64,000 nt of DNA from Massilia agri (GTDB lineage: Bacteria > Pseudomonadota > Gammaproteobacteria > Burkholderiales > Burkholderiaceae_D), in the NCBI RefSeq assembly GCF_024753255.1, contig NZ_JANUHA010000008.1, positions 1 through 64,000 on the forward strand, written 5' to 3'. The position numbers and the translations under genes are program-made. The notes below the pieces were generated by a model. That model searched no databases and was not told the DNA's origin. It saw only the letters and a program-made list of their open reading frames with translations. Below, in pieces: positions 39,681 through 48,148 of the stretch; the stretch's first letter is position 1; every line of letters starts with the position of its first letter.

Positions 39681-42326
39681 TTAACTGGCGAGTGCCTTGG
39701 TCACGATCTCGCGCACGTCGTTGGACAGGCGCTGCTGCCCCGCCACCTGCTGCAGCGCGGTCTTCATGTGCTGCTGCAGGGCCGGGGTGTAGCGGCGCCA
39801 GCGGTCCATGGCGCGGGCCAGGCGCGCGGCCACCTGCGGGTTGAGGGCGTCGAGCAGGGTCACGTGCTCGGCCCAGAACAGGTAGCCGCTGCCGTTCGGC
39901 GCGTGGAACTCGACGGGGTTGTTCATGCAGTAGGTCGCGACCAGGCTGCGTGCGCGGTTCGGGTTGCGCAGGTTGAAGGCCGGGTGGCGCATCAGTTCGC
40001 GCACCTTGGCAATGTCGGTGGTCGGCGCCGAAGCCTGCATCGCGAACCACTTGTCGACCACCAGCGCCTCGTCCTGGAACTCCTCGTAGAAGCGGGCCAG
40101 CTCGGCTTCCGCCTGCGGCGCGCGCGCATGGATCAGGGCATTCAGTGCCGCCGCACGGTCGGTCATGTTGTCGGCCTGCTGGCACTGGCGCAGCGCCAGG
40201 GCGACGGTTTCCTCGTCGGGCGCCGCGTTCAGGTAGGACAGCGCCAGGTTCTTCAGGGCGCGTTTTCCGCTTGAGATGGCATCCGGGCTATAGGCGCCCG
40301 GCGTCTGGTTGGCTTCATACTGGGCCAGCAGCTCGCTGCGCAGGCGCGCGCCGATGTTCGCGCGCATGAACTGGCGCGCCATGTGCACGGCCAGCGGGTC
40401 GACCACCTCGAGCTGCTCGGCGATCATGGTTTCGGTCGGCAGCAGCAGGGCCTGTTCGCGGAAGGCCGGGTCGAGCGACTCGTCCGTCAGCATCTTGCGC
40501 ATCGCATCGATGAAGGTGTCGTCCAGGCTCAGGCGGCTGGATACCGGCGCTTCGCCGGTTAGCTTGAGCAGGCGGCCCATGGCCAGGCGCTGGCCGGCTT
40601 CCCAGCGGTTGACCGGGTCGGAATCGAAGCTGAACAGGTGCAGCAGGTCGCTGTCGCTGTAGCCGTGCTGGAGGATCACGGGCGCCGAGAAGTCGCGCAG
40701 CACCGAAGGCACCGGTTGCTCCTTCACGCCGGTGAAGACGAAGGTCTGCTCGGCTTGCGTCAGTTCCAGCACGACGGTGGTGCCGACATCCTTGCCGTCC
40801 AGGGTCAGGGGCATGTCGCGGCCCTCGCGGTCGAGCAGGCCGACCGCCACCGGGATGTGGAAGGGACGCTTCTCCGGCTGGCCGGGGGTCGGCGGGCAGG
40901 ACTGGTACAGGGTGATGCCGTAGGTCTGGGCGCCTTCGTCGTAGCGCGCCTCGAAGCGCAGCACCGGGGTGCCGGCCTGGTCGTACCAGCGCTCGAACTG
41001 CGTCAGGTCGCGGCCGTTGGCGTCGGCCATGGCCAGGCGGAAGTCGTCGCAGGTGACGGCCTGGCCGTCATGGCGCTGGAAATACAGGTCCATGCCCTTG
41101 CGGAAGCCCTCAACGCCCAGCAGGGTCTGGTACATGCGCACGACTTCGGCACCCTTCTCGTACACCGTGACGGTGTAGAAGTTGTTGATCTCGACAAAAG
41201 AGTCCGGACGCACCGGGTGGGCCATGGGGCCGGCGTCCTCGGGGAACTGGGCCTGGCGCAGGGTGCGCACCTGGTCGATGCGGGTGACGGCGCGGCCGGT
41301 ATCGGTGCCGATCATGTCGGCGGTGAACTCCTGGTCGCGGAACACCGTCAGGCCTTCCTTCAGCGAGAGCTGGAACCAGTCGCGGCAGGTGACACGGTTG
41401 CCGGTCCAGTTGTGGAAGTACTCGTGCGCCACCACCGCCTCGATGCCCTGGAAGTCGATGTCGGTCGCCACGCGCGGGTTGGCCAGCACGAACTTGGTGT
41501 TGAAGATGTTCAGGCCCTTGTTTTCCATCGCGCCCATGTTGAAGTCGCTGGTGGCGACGATCATGAAGCGGTCCAGGTCGAGTTCCAGCCCATAGCGCTC
41601 TTCGTCCCAGCGGATGCTGTGCTTGAGCGACTGCATGGCGTAGTCGGTCTTGTCGAGGTTGCCCTCCTCCACCCAGACCTGCAGCAGCGCGTCGCGGCCA
41701 TCGGCCAGGCGGAAGGTCTCTTCCTGGCATACCAGGCGCGCGGCGACCAGGGCGAACAGGTAGGACGGCTTCTTGAAGGGGTCTTCCCACTTGGCATAGT
41801 GGCGGCCATCGCCCAGGTCGCCCTCTTCGACCAGGTTGCCGTTACCCAGCAGCACCGGATAGCGTTCCTTGTCGGCGCGCAGCATGACCGTGTAGACGGC
41901 CATCACGTCCGGGCGGTCCGGGAAATAGGTGATGCGACGGAAGCCCTCCGCTTCGCACTGGGTGAAGAAATTGCCGTTCGAGGTGTACAGGCCGCTCAGC
42001 GTGGTGTTCTGCTCGGGCACGCAGACGGTCTCGATCTCGAGCACAGCTTCCTCGGGCGCGTTCGGGATCGTCAGCATGCTGCCGTTGATCGCATAGTCGC
42101 GCTCCTGCAATTCGCGGCCGTTCATGCGCAGCGCCACCAGCTCGATGTCTTCGCCGTAGAGCTCGATCTCGCGCTGGGCGCTGTCGGGGTTGCGGCGAAT
42201 CGTCATGCGGTTGGCAACCACCGTGCGGGCGGGGTCGAGGTCGAAGCCGAGTTCGACGGTGTCCACCAGGTAGCTCGGCGGGGTGTAGTCACTGCGGTAG
42301 ATCGTCTGGGGCGTATCGGTGCGCAT
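39681..42326 (-). CDS. pepN: Aminopeptidase N (M1 family)
   Basis: An 881-residue cytoplasmic aminopeptidase that removes N-terminal residues from peptides. The GAMENKGLNIFN exopeptidase motif and the HEYFHNWTGNRVTCRDW zinc site with downstream KEGLTVFRDQEF glutamate are fully conserved. There is no signal peptide, and the length equals the proteobacterial PepN. It differs clearly from the two secreted M1 paralogues in this window, which have GGMEYP and HEVGH. The gene lies upstream of fbp on the same strand, 120 bases away. Confidence 0.96.
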   Translation of the reverse strand: MRTDTPQTIYRSDYTPPSYLVDTVELGFDLDPARTVVANRMTIRRNPDSAQREIELYGEDIELVALRMNGRELQERDYAINGSMLTIPNAPEEAVLEIETVCVPEQNTTLSGLYTSNGNFFTQCEAEGFRRITYFPDRPDVMAVYTVMLRADKERYPVLLGNGNLVEEGDLGDGRHYAKWEDPFKKPSYLFALVAARLVCQEETFRLADGRDALLQVWVEEGNLDKTDYAMQSLKHSIRWDEERYGLELDLDRFMIVATSDFNMGAMENKGLNIFNTKFVLANPRVATDIDFQGIEAVVAHEYFHNWTGNRVTCRDWFQLSLKEGLTVFRDQEFTADMIGTDTGRAVTRIDQVRTLRQAQFPEDAGPMAHPVRPDSFVEINNFYTVTVYEKGAEVVRMYQTLLGVEGFRKGMDLYFQRHDGQAVTCDDFRLAMADANGRDLTQFERWYDQAGTPVLRFEARYDEGAQTYGITLYQSCPPTPGQPEKRPFHIPVAVGLLDREGRDMPLTLDGKDVGTTVVLELTQAEQTFVFTGVKEQPVPSVLRDFSAPVILQHGYSDSDLLHLFSFDSDPVNRWEAGQRLAMGRLLKLTGEAPVSSRLSLDDTFIDAMRKMLTDESLDPAFREQALLLPTETMIAEQLEVVDPLAVHMARQFMRANIGARLRSELLAQYEANQTPGAYSPDAISSGKRALKNLALSYLNAAPDEETVALALRQCQQADNMTDRAAALNALIHARAPQAEAELARFYEEFQDEALVVDKWFAMQASAPTTDIAKVRELMRHPAFNLRNPNRARSLVATYCMNNPVEFHAPNGSGYLFWAEHVTLLDALNPQVAARLARAMDRWRRYTPALQQHMKTALQQVAGQQRLSNDVREIVTKALAS

Positions 42327-42519
42327 AGGAAAATCCGCGTTGGCAGGTTAAGGTCTGTAGAAGGTGCTTATTCTACCAACAAGATTTTCCGGCGCTTGCT
42401 CCGTTTCGGACTGTATCGGAATGTGCACCTGGTAACGGCGTGTAAATTATTCTGCGAGAATGCCGAACAGAACTTACTATAGACGATCGGAAAAGTCCGC
42501 ACAGACAATGGAGATAGCA

Positions 42520-43173
42520 ATGAAACGCCTGATGATCGCCGCCGGAGCAGTCTTTACGCTGCTGCTGACGGGCTGCGCCACCACGATCCGCAGCGACGTG
42601 ACCACCTTCCACCAGTGGCCGGCGCAGATCGAGGACAAGAGCTATGTATTCGAAACCCCGCCGCCCCAGGACGACACCCTGGAATGGCGCGCCTACCAGG
42701 ACCTGGTGCGCGGCCAGCTGGCTGCCCTGGGCTTCCGCGACGCCAACGGCGCCACGCCGGCGCTGACCGTCTCGATGCGCTTCACGACCACCGACATGCC
42801 GGTGCGCGTGGTGGAACCGGTGATGTCGCCGTTCTACCAGCCGATGTTCGCGCCGCGCTTCGCCTACTTCCGCGGCCGCAACGGCGCCATTTATCGCCGC
42901 TACGTGGGCGGCGGCTTCTACAGCCCCTTCTACGATCCTTTCTGGAACCAGGGCTACCAGGTCTCGATCGAGCACTACTATCGCCGCGAACTGCAGGTCG
43001 GCATCAAGCAGGCCCGCGACGGCAAGCGCCTGTTCGACGTCACCGTGCACAACACCAGCCGCCAGATGTCGACCCCGGCCGTGATGCCGGCGCTGGTGCA
43101 GAGCGCCTTCCAGGGCTTCCCTGGCCCGTCGGGCGTGGCGCGCCGGGTGGTGCTGGAGCAGAAAGAGGGCTGA
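42520..43173 (+). CDS. DUF4136 family lipoprotein
   Basis: A 217-residue lipoprotein with signal peptide MKRLMIAAGAVFTLLLTGCA and lipobox LTGC. The mature part has SDVTTFHQWP and YVFETPPPQDDTLEWRAYQ near the start, the DUF4136 pattern, and a central aromatic and glycine-rich stretch (YVGGGFYSPFYDPFW). ATG 42520 follows a GGAG site; an upstream ATG at 42508 would lengthen the signal peptide. The protein is expected in the outer membrane. The function of DUF4136 is not known. It stands alone, followed by a terminator. Confidence 0.82.
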   Translation: MKRLMIAAGAVFTLLLTGCATTIRSDVTTFHQWPAQIEDKSYVFETPPPQDDTLEWRAYQDLVRGQLAALGFRDANGATPALTVSMRFTTTDMPVRVVEPVMSPFYQPMFAPRFAYFRGRNGAIYRRYVGGGFYSPFYDPFWNQGYQVSIEHYYRRELQVGIKQARDGKRLFDVTVHNTSRQMSTPAVMPALVQSAFQGFPGPSGVARRVVLEQKEG

Positions 43174-43196
43174 GCGCTTGCTCGCAGCAATTGGCA

Positions 43197-43219
43197 ACGG
43201 GGCTTCGGCCCCGTTTTTG
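43197..43219 (+). terminator. Intrinsic terminator of the DUF4136 gene
   Basis: ACGGGGC-TTCG-GCCCCGT followed by TTTTGTT, about 25 bases after the stop codon. The UUCG tetraloop makes it strong. Confidence 0.85.
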
Positions 43220-43248
43220 TTGGGCGGCCGGTTTTGCAGTCGCCATTT

Positions 43249-43662
43249 TCAAGTGTATTGATCGGCGAATTCCGCGCTCGGTGGAATCGGAGTGATGACG
43301 TCGATCATTGTTCCGTTGGGATCGGCCGTGATGAAATGCCGCTGACCAAACGCTTCGCTACGGATATCGAGCAGGATCGGCAATCCAGCGTCTTCAATCA
43401 GTCGCTTGTACTCGGCGTCCACGTCTTCCACTTCGAAGTTGAGCAGCACGCCACCCACGACTTTCCTTCCGACATCCGGAATGGTCGGGTGATTGACGTC
43501 CAGCAGTGCCAGTTCGTACTCGGCACGCTGCCCGTGCTTCAGGCTCACGTACCACTCGCTATCGAAACTCACGTCAAAGCCGAAATGCCGCACATAGAAG
43601 TCGCGGCTTTCCGCAACGCGCTCGCAGCACAGCACTGGATAGTTGCCCCGAAGTGGACTCAT
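43249..43662 (-). CDS. VOC-superfamily (glyoxalase/bleomycin-resistance type) protein
   Basis: A 137-residue protein with the paired beta-alpha-beta-beta-beta modules of the VOC superfamily: [20 protein letters not shown] at the start and [15 protein letters not shown] near the end. Metal ligand positions are only partly evident, so enzyme activity or ligand binding is open. An AAGGAG site precedes the ATG. It is divergent from a TetR regulator, with three operator palindromes between, so it is the probable regulated target. Such pairs often give resistance to, or turnover of, a small toxic compound. Confidence 0.8.
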   Translation of the reverse strand: MSPLRGNYPVLCCERVAESRDFYVRHFGFDVSFDSEWYVSLKHGQRAEYELALLDVNHPTIPDVGRKVVGGVLLNFEVEDVDAEYKRLIEDAGLPILLDIRSEAFGQRHFITADPNGTMIDVITPIPPSAEFADQYT

Positions 43663-43687
43663 CGTTATCTCCTTTGTTTGTTAAGAT

Positions 43688-43748
43688 ACATACAGAATGT
43701 ATGTGATTGCATACAGGCTGTATGTGAACACGCATACACGCTGTATGT
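43688..43748. promoter_or_regulatory. Triple TetR operator
   Basis: Three copies of CATACA-N3-TGTATG: 43690-43703 (flanks extend the palindrome), 43710-43724 and 43733-43747, with centres 21 and 23 bases apart, about two helical turns. They fill the gap between the divergent VOC and TetR genes. Confidence 0.82.
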
Positions 43749-43766
43749 CAATAGAATCGACTCGGA

Positions 43767-44420
43767 ATGGATATGGAAAAAAAATCGCCTGGAACAGCGG
43801 CCCCGAAGCGGACTGCCCGGGCCGGCGCCCCGGAACGGATCGCGCGGGCCACGCAGCGTGACGCAACGATCTCTCGCCTGCTCGCCGTAGCGCGCGCGGG
43901 TTTTGCCGAGCATGGGTATGCGGCGGCGGCTACGGAGGAGATGGTGCATGCCGCCGGGGTGACGCGCGGCGCCCTCTATCATCATTTCGGGAGCAAGGAG
44001 GGGCTGTTTCGTGCGGTACTCAAGCAGGTACACGCCGAGGTCGCAGAACGCGTCGGCGCCGCGGCGCAGGCCGAACCCGATGATTGGGAAGCGCTGCTGG
44101 CCGGATGCCGTGCGTTTCTCTCCGCAGCAAACGATCCCGCGACCCAGCAAATCATGCTCATCGACGGTCCTGCGGTCCTGGGCTGGAGCGAGTGGCGCCA
44201 GATGGACGAGGAGCACTCGCTGCACCTGTTACGAGACCACCTCGACCTGCTTGCCGGGCAAGGCAAGTTGCGTACACGACGGACGGAGCCGCTTGCCCAT
44301 CTGCTGTCAGGCGCGATGAACGAGCTGGCGCTGTGGGTCGCACAGCCAGGCGGGAGCGGCGACGCGCTTGCCGAGGCGACTGCGGCATTGGAGGAAACGC
44401 TCAACGGCCTCAGGGCCTAG
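43767..44420 (+). CDS. TetR/AcrR family regulator
   Basis: A 217-residue repressor. A basic N-terminal extension precedes the TetR helix-turn-helix (about 38-85: LLAVARAGFAEHGYAAAATEEMV, then GVTRGALYHHFGSKEGLFRAV). The C-terminal ligand domain (about 90-217) includes DGPAVLGWSEWRQMDEEHSL. It probably represses both itself and the VOC gene through the triple operator upstream. ATG 43767 is used; ATG 43773 is two codons further. The inducer is unknown. Confidence 0.88.
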   Translation: MDMEKKSPGTAAPKRTARAGAPERIARATQRDATISRLLAVARAGFAEHGYAAAATEEMVHAAGVTRGALYHHFGSKEGLFRAVLKQVHAEVAERVGAAAQAEPDDWEALLAGCRAFLSAANDPATQQIMLIDGPAVLGWSEWRQMDEEHSLHLLRDHLDLLAGQGKLRTRRTEPLAHLLSGAMNELALWVAQPGGSGDALAEATAALEETLNGLRA

Positions 44421-44443
44421 CGCTCGGAGTCGCCCGGCGGGAG

Positions 44444-44917
44444 TCAGGTTTCCACCCGCTTCTTCAGCTCAAGCGTAATTTCTTGCTTGCAGAAGTGGAT
44501 TGTTTCGGCAAGCTCAGCGGACACGAAGACCGATGCATCGCCAGTCCCACGCAGATAGGAATGCAAGGCGTGGTTCATGACATGGCGATGCGCTTCCGGC
44601 AGGCGCTCCATGGCCCAGCTGGCCGCAAGGTCCTTGGACACGATCTTTCCGGTAGATGCCGTGAACCAGATGCGCGCCAGCGCGAGGAGGACGGTGATTT
44701 CGTCGCCCTCCCAGTCTGCGTCGCGATTCCACTGCTTGCAGGTATCCGACATGGCTCGCTGCAGATCGGAAGCAGGGACGCTGTCGAATAACTCTGCAGC
44801 CGAAGGCCCGACCAGCGCCATGCTGTGCTTGCGGACCTTCGTGAGCAGAATCGCCAAGTCGACATCGAGCATCTCAAGCTCGATCCGGCCACCGAGAATG
44901 TCCTCGCGGAGCCACTG
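44444..44917 (-). pseudogene. 3' part of an interrupted aadA-like aminoglycoside adenylyltransferase gene
   Basis: The frame reads WLREDILGG then MLDVDLAILLTKVRKHSMALVGP and AASWAMERLP, closely matching the C-terminal half of AadA (streptomycin/spectinomycin 3''/9-adenylyltransferase). An internal ATG at 44872 could start a 142-residue fragment, but this lacks the nucleotidyl-transfer site. The missing 5' part lies at 46331-46609, beyond a TnpB element. Compared with AadA, roughly 20-25 residues are missing at the break, so simple excision would not restore the gene. Confidence 0.83.
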
Positions 44918-46309
44918 CTAGCAAAAACGTGCACAAAAGTGTGCAACGTTCTCTTCCTGTCCCGAGCCGTCCTGCTGACCGTGCTCGTGCCTGGCAGGCG
45001 TGACTTTCCCGCCTCCCGCCGGCCCCTGGCCGGCGGGAGTGCCCGGCGTCGCCGCCGGACTCGCCACGGGTAGCGCCGTTGCCGCCGCGAGGGCGCCGGT
45101 GGCGAGCCGCTGCAAATTGATGGCCGCGTTGACGTCGCGGTCGTGGTACGCGCCGCAGCCGGCGCAGGTCCAGGCGCGCCCGCCCAGGGCCAGGGCGGCG
45201 TTGCGTGCCCCGCAGCCCGAGCAGAGCTTGCTGGACGGGTACCAGCGGTCGGCCAGCACGATCAGGGTGCCGTAGCGCGCAGCCTTGTACAGCAGTTGGC
45301 GACGGATCTCGTAAAAGCCCACGTCCGAGATCGCGCGGGACAATCTGGCGTTGGCCAGCATGCCGCTCACGTTCAGGTCCTCGATCGCCACCGCTTGGTT
45401 TTCGCGGCAGAGGCGGGTCGTGAGCTTGTGGGTGAAGTCCCGCCGCACCCGGGCGATACGGGCGTGCAGGCGCGCCAGCGCCTGCGCTGCCTGGATGCGC
45501 TTGTTCGACACGGGCAGCCGCGTGCCTTTCGGGATCCGGCCCGCGATCCCGGCCAGCGCCTTTGCGGCATCGAGCTTGCGCGACAGGCGCCGGCTGCGGA
45601 TGCGCAGGCGGCGCAGCGCGGCCTTCAAGGGACGGGGCGCCCCGATCTTCTCGCCGCTGGCGAGCGTGGCGGCGGCGCTCACGCCGAGGTCGACCCCAGT
45701 GACACCGTGGCTGCTACGCGGCAGGCGCGCCGCTGCATCGGGCACCTCGACCTGGACGCACAAGAACCAGTGATCCGCTTCGCGCGAGATGCTCGCGCCC
45801 AGGATGCGTCCAGGCCAGCGCAGCGCTTCGTGCAGCGCCACCCGGCCGACCTTGGGCAGCACGGCAGTGGTTCCCTCGATCCTGAACTTGTCGTTGGCCA
45901 GGTAGAACGCGTCGCGGCAGCGCCCCTTTTTCTTGAATGCTGGAGGATGTGCAGGCCTTCCCGCGCGGCGCTGCTCGAAGTAGCGGGTCCAGGCCCTGGC
46001 GAGATTCGAAAAGGGCTGGGCGTGCGCGTCGCGATGGATGGTGCGCAGCCAAGGCCGGCCGTTCTCGTCAAGCCAGGCTGGGTTTGAGTACTTGATCCTG
46101 TTGAACTGCTTCTTTAGCGCCATCGCGTTCGGCTTGCCGCCAGCGGCGGCCTGGCGCTGCCATTCGGCGAGGGCCCAGTTCCATACCCGGCGGGCGGCGC
46201 CGGCCGCGCGCGCGAAATAGTCACGCTGCTCAAGCGTCGGCTGAATCTTGATCCGGTGCGCCAGCAGCATGGCAGCGTGTCGAATTCCTAAAGTGCTTTC
46301 CATTGTCAT
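44918..46309 (-). CDS. tnpB: RNA-guided nuclease TnpB
   Basis: A 463-residue TnpB. The split RuvC active site is complete: D207 (GVDLGVSAA), E310 (VAIEDLNVSG) and D392 (HDRDVNAA). The zinc ribbon has C363, C366, C382 and C385. An N-terminal helix-turn-helix-like region and an OB-like wedge precede it. Family members use an omega RNA from the element's right end to cut DNA. The tail (about 400-463) is Ala/Pro/Gly-rich and overlaps the right-end hairpin, where the omega RNA would be encoded. The start may be at 46309, 46303 or 46270. Confidence 0.9.
   Translation of the reverse strand: MTMESTLGIRHAAMLLAHRIKIQPTLEQRDYFARAAGAARRVWNWALAEWQRQAAAGGKPNAMALKKQFNRIKYSNPAWLDENGRPWLRTIHRDAHAQPFSNLARAWTRYFEQRRAGRPAHPPAFKKKGRCRDAFYLANDKFRIEGTTAVLPKVGRVALHEALRWPGRILGASISREADHWFLCVQVEVPDAAARLPRSSHGVTGVDLGVSAAATLASGEKIGAPRPLKAALRRLRIRSRRLSRKLDAAKALAGIAGRIPKGTRLPVSNKRIQAAQALARLHARIARVRRDFTHKLTTRLCRENQAVAIEDLNVSGMLANARLSRAISDVGFYEIRRQLLYKAARYGTLIVLADRWYPSSKLCSGCGARNAALALGGRAWTCAGCGAYHDRDVNAAINLQRLATGALAAATALPVASPAATPGTPAGQGPAGGGKVTPARHEHGQQDGSGQEENVAHFCARFC
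44926..44950 (-). repeat. Right-end hairpin of the TnpB element
   Basis: On the plus strand AACGTGCACA-AAAG-TGTGCA-A-CGTT: a ten-base-pair stem with one bulged A. It overlaps the last codons of tnpB. This is where IS605-type right ends and the omega RNA scaffold are expected. Confidence 0.6.
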
Positions 46310-46317
46310 TATTCGAC

Positions 46318-46336
46318 ACTTGTGCGCACGTTAAGT
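46318..46336 (-). repeat. Left-end hairpin of the TnpB element
   Basis: ACTTGTGC-GCAC-GTT-AAGT forms an imperfect hairpin with a GTGC/GCAC core, just upstream of tnpB and next to the broken aadA frame. Likely the subterminal hairpin of the left end. Confidence 0.45.
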
Positions 46337-46609
46337 TCTACTAGAGTCTAGCTCCGATGCCCTCAGCAACCTGGAGCTGCCTGGCGCGGCTGAATGATGG
46401 AGAAGCTCGTGCATGAGTTCATTGCGCCTACCTTCCGTCAAGGGCTGCGCAACCGACACCATCAGGTCGAGGTCGCTGGATGGCTTCAGGCCGCCGTCGA
46501 CGGCTGATCCATATAGATGCACTGCGAGCAGCTGATCAGCCAGCCGTGACCGCAGCACATCACAAACGGCGGACAGTTGCGAAGCGGCTTCTGCCGGGAG
46601 AGGCATCAT
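46331..46609 (-). pseudogene. 5' part of the interrupted aadA-like gene
   Basis: Encodes the N-terminal half of an AadA-type adenylyltransferase: LLAVHLYGSAVDGGLKPSSD contains the G-S...D-x-D nucleotidyl-transfer motif (DLDLMV). The frame runs into the TnpB element and stops after about 92 residues (LLRASEL is the last AadA-like segment). A C-terminal half is found at 44444-44917. The fragment lacks the aminoglycoside-binding half and is not expected to confer resistance. Confidence 0.85.
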
Positions 46610-46616
46610 GCTGAGC

Positions 46617-46757
46617 TTAGCTGAAGTAGGCTTCCGAACCGAAGGTGATCGCCACGATCAGGATCAGCGCGAAGGCCAGCACGATCAGCAGGCGGCCGAA
46701 CTTCGGCGCGCCGTCGTTCCCGGAGGCTCCGCCGTTTTCTTCGTTCGCGTCCCTCAT
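46617..46757 (-). CDS. Tiny single-pass membrane protein
   Basis: A 46-residue protein: a polar N-terminus MRDANEENGGASGND, then FGRLLIVLAFALILIVAITFG as one membrane helix and a short tail EAYFS. Its ATG overlaps the stop of the quinone oxidoreductase gene (ATGA), so it is translationally coupled to it. The clear hydrophobic segment, good codon use and coupled start support a real gene despite its size. I do not recognise a family; it may be a regulator or a small structural membrane peptide. Confidence 0.65.
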   Translation of the reverse strand: MRDANEENGGASGNDGAPKFGRLLIVLAFALILIVAITFGSEAYFS

Positions 46758-47728
46758 GGCAGCAGCACCGTCGAGCCGGTGGTACGGCGTCCTTCCAGCG
46801 CGCGGTGCGCCTCGGCCGCGTCACGCAGCGCGAAGCGCTGCTTGACCTCCACGGCGATCTTGCCGCTCTCGACCATCCCGAACAGGTCGGCGGCCATCGC
46901 TTCCAGCTTTTCTCGATCCGAGGCGTAAGCGAACAGGGTCGGACGGGTGATATACAAGGACCCGCGCGAAGCCAGTTCACTCAGCGCGAAGGGCGGCACG
47001 GCGCCGGAGGCATTGCCGAAGCTGACCATCAGGCCGCGCGGCTGCAGGCAGTCCAGCGAGCGGATGAAGGTGTCCTTGCCGACCGAGTCGTACACCACCG
47101 GCACCTTCGCCCCCTTGGTGATCTCGAGCACGCGCGCAACCACGTCCTCGGTGTTGTAGTTGATGACGTGGGCCGCGCCATGGGCCCTAGCCAGTTCCGC
47201 CTTCTCTTCGGAGCCGACGGTGCCGATCAGGTTCACGCCCAGCGCCTTCGCCCACTGGCAGGCGATCAGGCCGACGCCGCCGGCCGCGGCGTGGAACAGG
47301 ATGGTCTGGCCGGGTTTCAGCTCATAGGTCTGGCGGAACAGGTACTGCACCGTCAGGCCCTGCAGCATCATGGCGGCGCCCTGCTCGAAAGAGATCGATT
47401 CCGGCAGGCGCACCAGCAGATGCGCCGGCATGACGCGCGCCTCGCTGTAGGCGCCGCCCGCGCCGCCCGCATACACGACGCGGTCGCCCGGCGCCAGGTG
47501 GCTGACGCCCTCGCCCACAGCCTCCACCACGCCCGCGCCTTCCTGGCCGAGGATGGCGGGCAGCGCCATCTTGTACAGGCCGCTGCGGTAATAGGTGTCG
47601 ATGTAGTTCAGCCCGATCGCGTGGTGGCGCACGCGCGCCTCGCCGGGACCGGGATCTCCGACCTCGACGTCCACGTACTCGAGCACTTCGGGGCCGCCCG
47701 TGGCGGCGATGCGGATGGCTTTCACCAT
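46754..47728 (-). CDS. NADPH:quinone oxidoreductase (zeta-crystallin type)
   Basis: A 324-residue MDR-superfamily reductase. The N-terminal catalytic domain has GLNYIDTYYRSGLY and GQEGAGVV; the nucleotide fold has AAAGGVGLIACQWAK (about 147-161), the AxxGxxG NADPH motif. There are no structural zinc cysteines, as in QorA. It reduces quinones by one electron using NADPH. It follows mgsA by 24 bases and overlaps the tiny membrane protein gene, so all lie in one minus-strand operon with an EamA transporter. Confidence 0.9.
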   Translation of the reverse strand: MVKAIRIAATGGPEVLEYVDVEVGDPGPGEARVRHHAIGLNYIDTYYRSGLYKMALPAILGQEGAGVVEAVGEGVSHLAPGDRVVYAGGAGGAYSEARVMPAHLLVRLPESISFEQGAAMMLQGLTVQYLFRQTYELKPGQTILFHAAAGGVGLIACQWAKALGVNLIGTVGSEEKAELARAHGAAHVINYNTEDVVARVLEITKGAKVPVVYDSVGKDTFIRSLDCLQPRGLMVSFGNASGAVPPFALSELASRGSLYITRPTLFAYASDREKLEAMAADLFGMVESGKIAVEVKQRFALRDAAEAHRALEGRRTTGSTVLLP

Positions 47729-47752
47729 GGTGGATTTCTCCTCAGGCGCAGG

Positions 47753-48148
47753 TCAGGAAAATGAGCGCGCCGCGATCAGCTGCGACAGCACCAGGCGCGC
47801 GGTCGAGACATTGGTGGCGCAGGCGATGTTGTGCACGTCGCAGGCGCGCACCAGGGCGTTGATGTCGGGTTCGTGGGGCTGCGGCGTCATCGGGTCGCGC
47901 AGGAAAATCACGCAATCGATCTCGCCCTCGACCAGCTGGGCGCCGATCTGGAGGTCGCCGCCGACCGGGCCGGAATGCTTGCGCTCGACCGTGAGTCCGA
48001 GCTCGTTGGCCAGGCGTCCGCCGGTGGTGCCGGTGGCGGACAGGGTGCAGGTCTTGAGGAAGTCGAGGTACTCGCCCGCGAGCGAGATCATGTCGTCCTT
48101 CTTCTTGTCGTGCGCGATCAGCGCAATCCTAGTTTTCGTCTTCGTCAT
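47753..48148 (-). CDS. mgsA: Methylglyoxal synthase
   Basis: A 131-residue enzyme that converts dihydroxyacetone phosphate to methylglyoxal, a glycolytic bypass under phosphate limitation. Conserved segments are [22 protein letters not shown] (phosphate binding) and [13 protein letters not shown], which holds the catalytic Asp. The length is normal. Its start overlaps the EamA transporter stop (ATGA), and qor follows. A quinone reductase next to mgsA could help detoxify carbonyl products, but that is inference. Confidence 0.93.
   Translation of the reverse strand: MTKTKTRIALIAHDKKKDDMISLAGEYLDFLKTCTLSATGTTGGRLANELGLTVERKHSGPVGGDLQIGAQLVEGEIDCVIFLRDPMTPQPHEPDINALVRACDVHNIACATNVSTARLVLSQLIAARSFS

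Larger units (their letters stand above)
44918..46336 (-). mobile_element. IS605/IS1341-type TnpB-only element inserted in aadA
   Basis: The element carries one gene, tnpB, and no tnpA transposase. Hairpins mark both sides: 44926-44950 just inside the tnpB stop and 46318-46336 upstream of the start. Both contain a GTGC/GCAC core and AACG or ACTT arms, as expected for subterminal hairpins of IS200/IS605 elements. Exact ends are not determined. It splits an aadA-like gene, so it must be, or have been, mobile, probably with a TnpA supplied elsewhere. Confidence 0.75.

Noticed and set aside
44444..44872. Free-standing 142-residue gene
   Set aside because: Its sequence continues upstream in frame to AadA-like residues and lacks the catalytic half, so it is the tail of the broken aadA gene.
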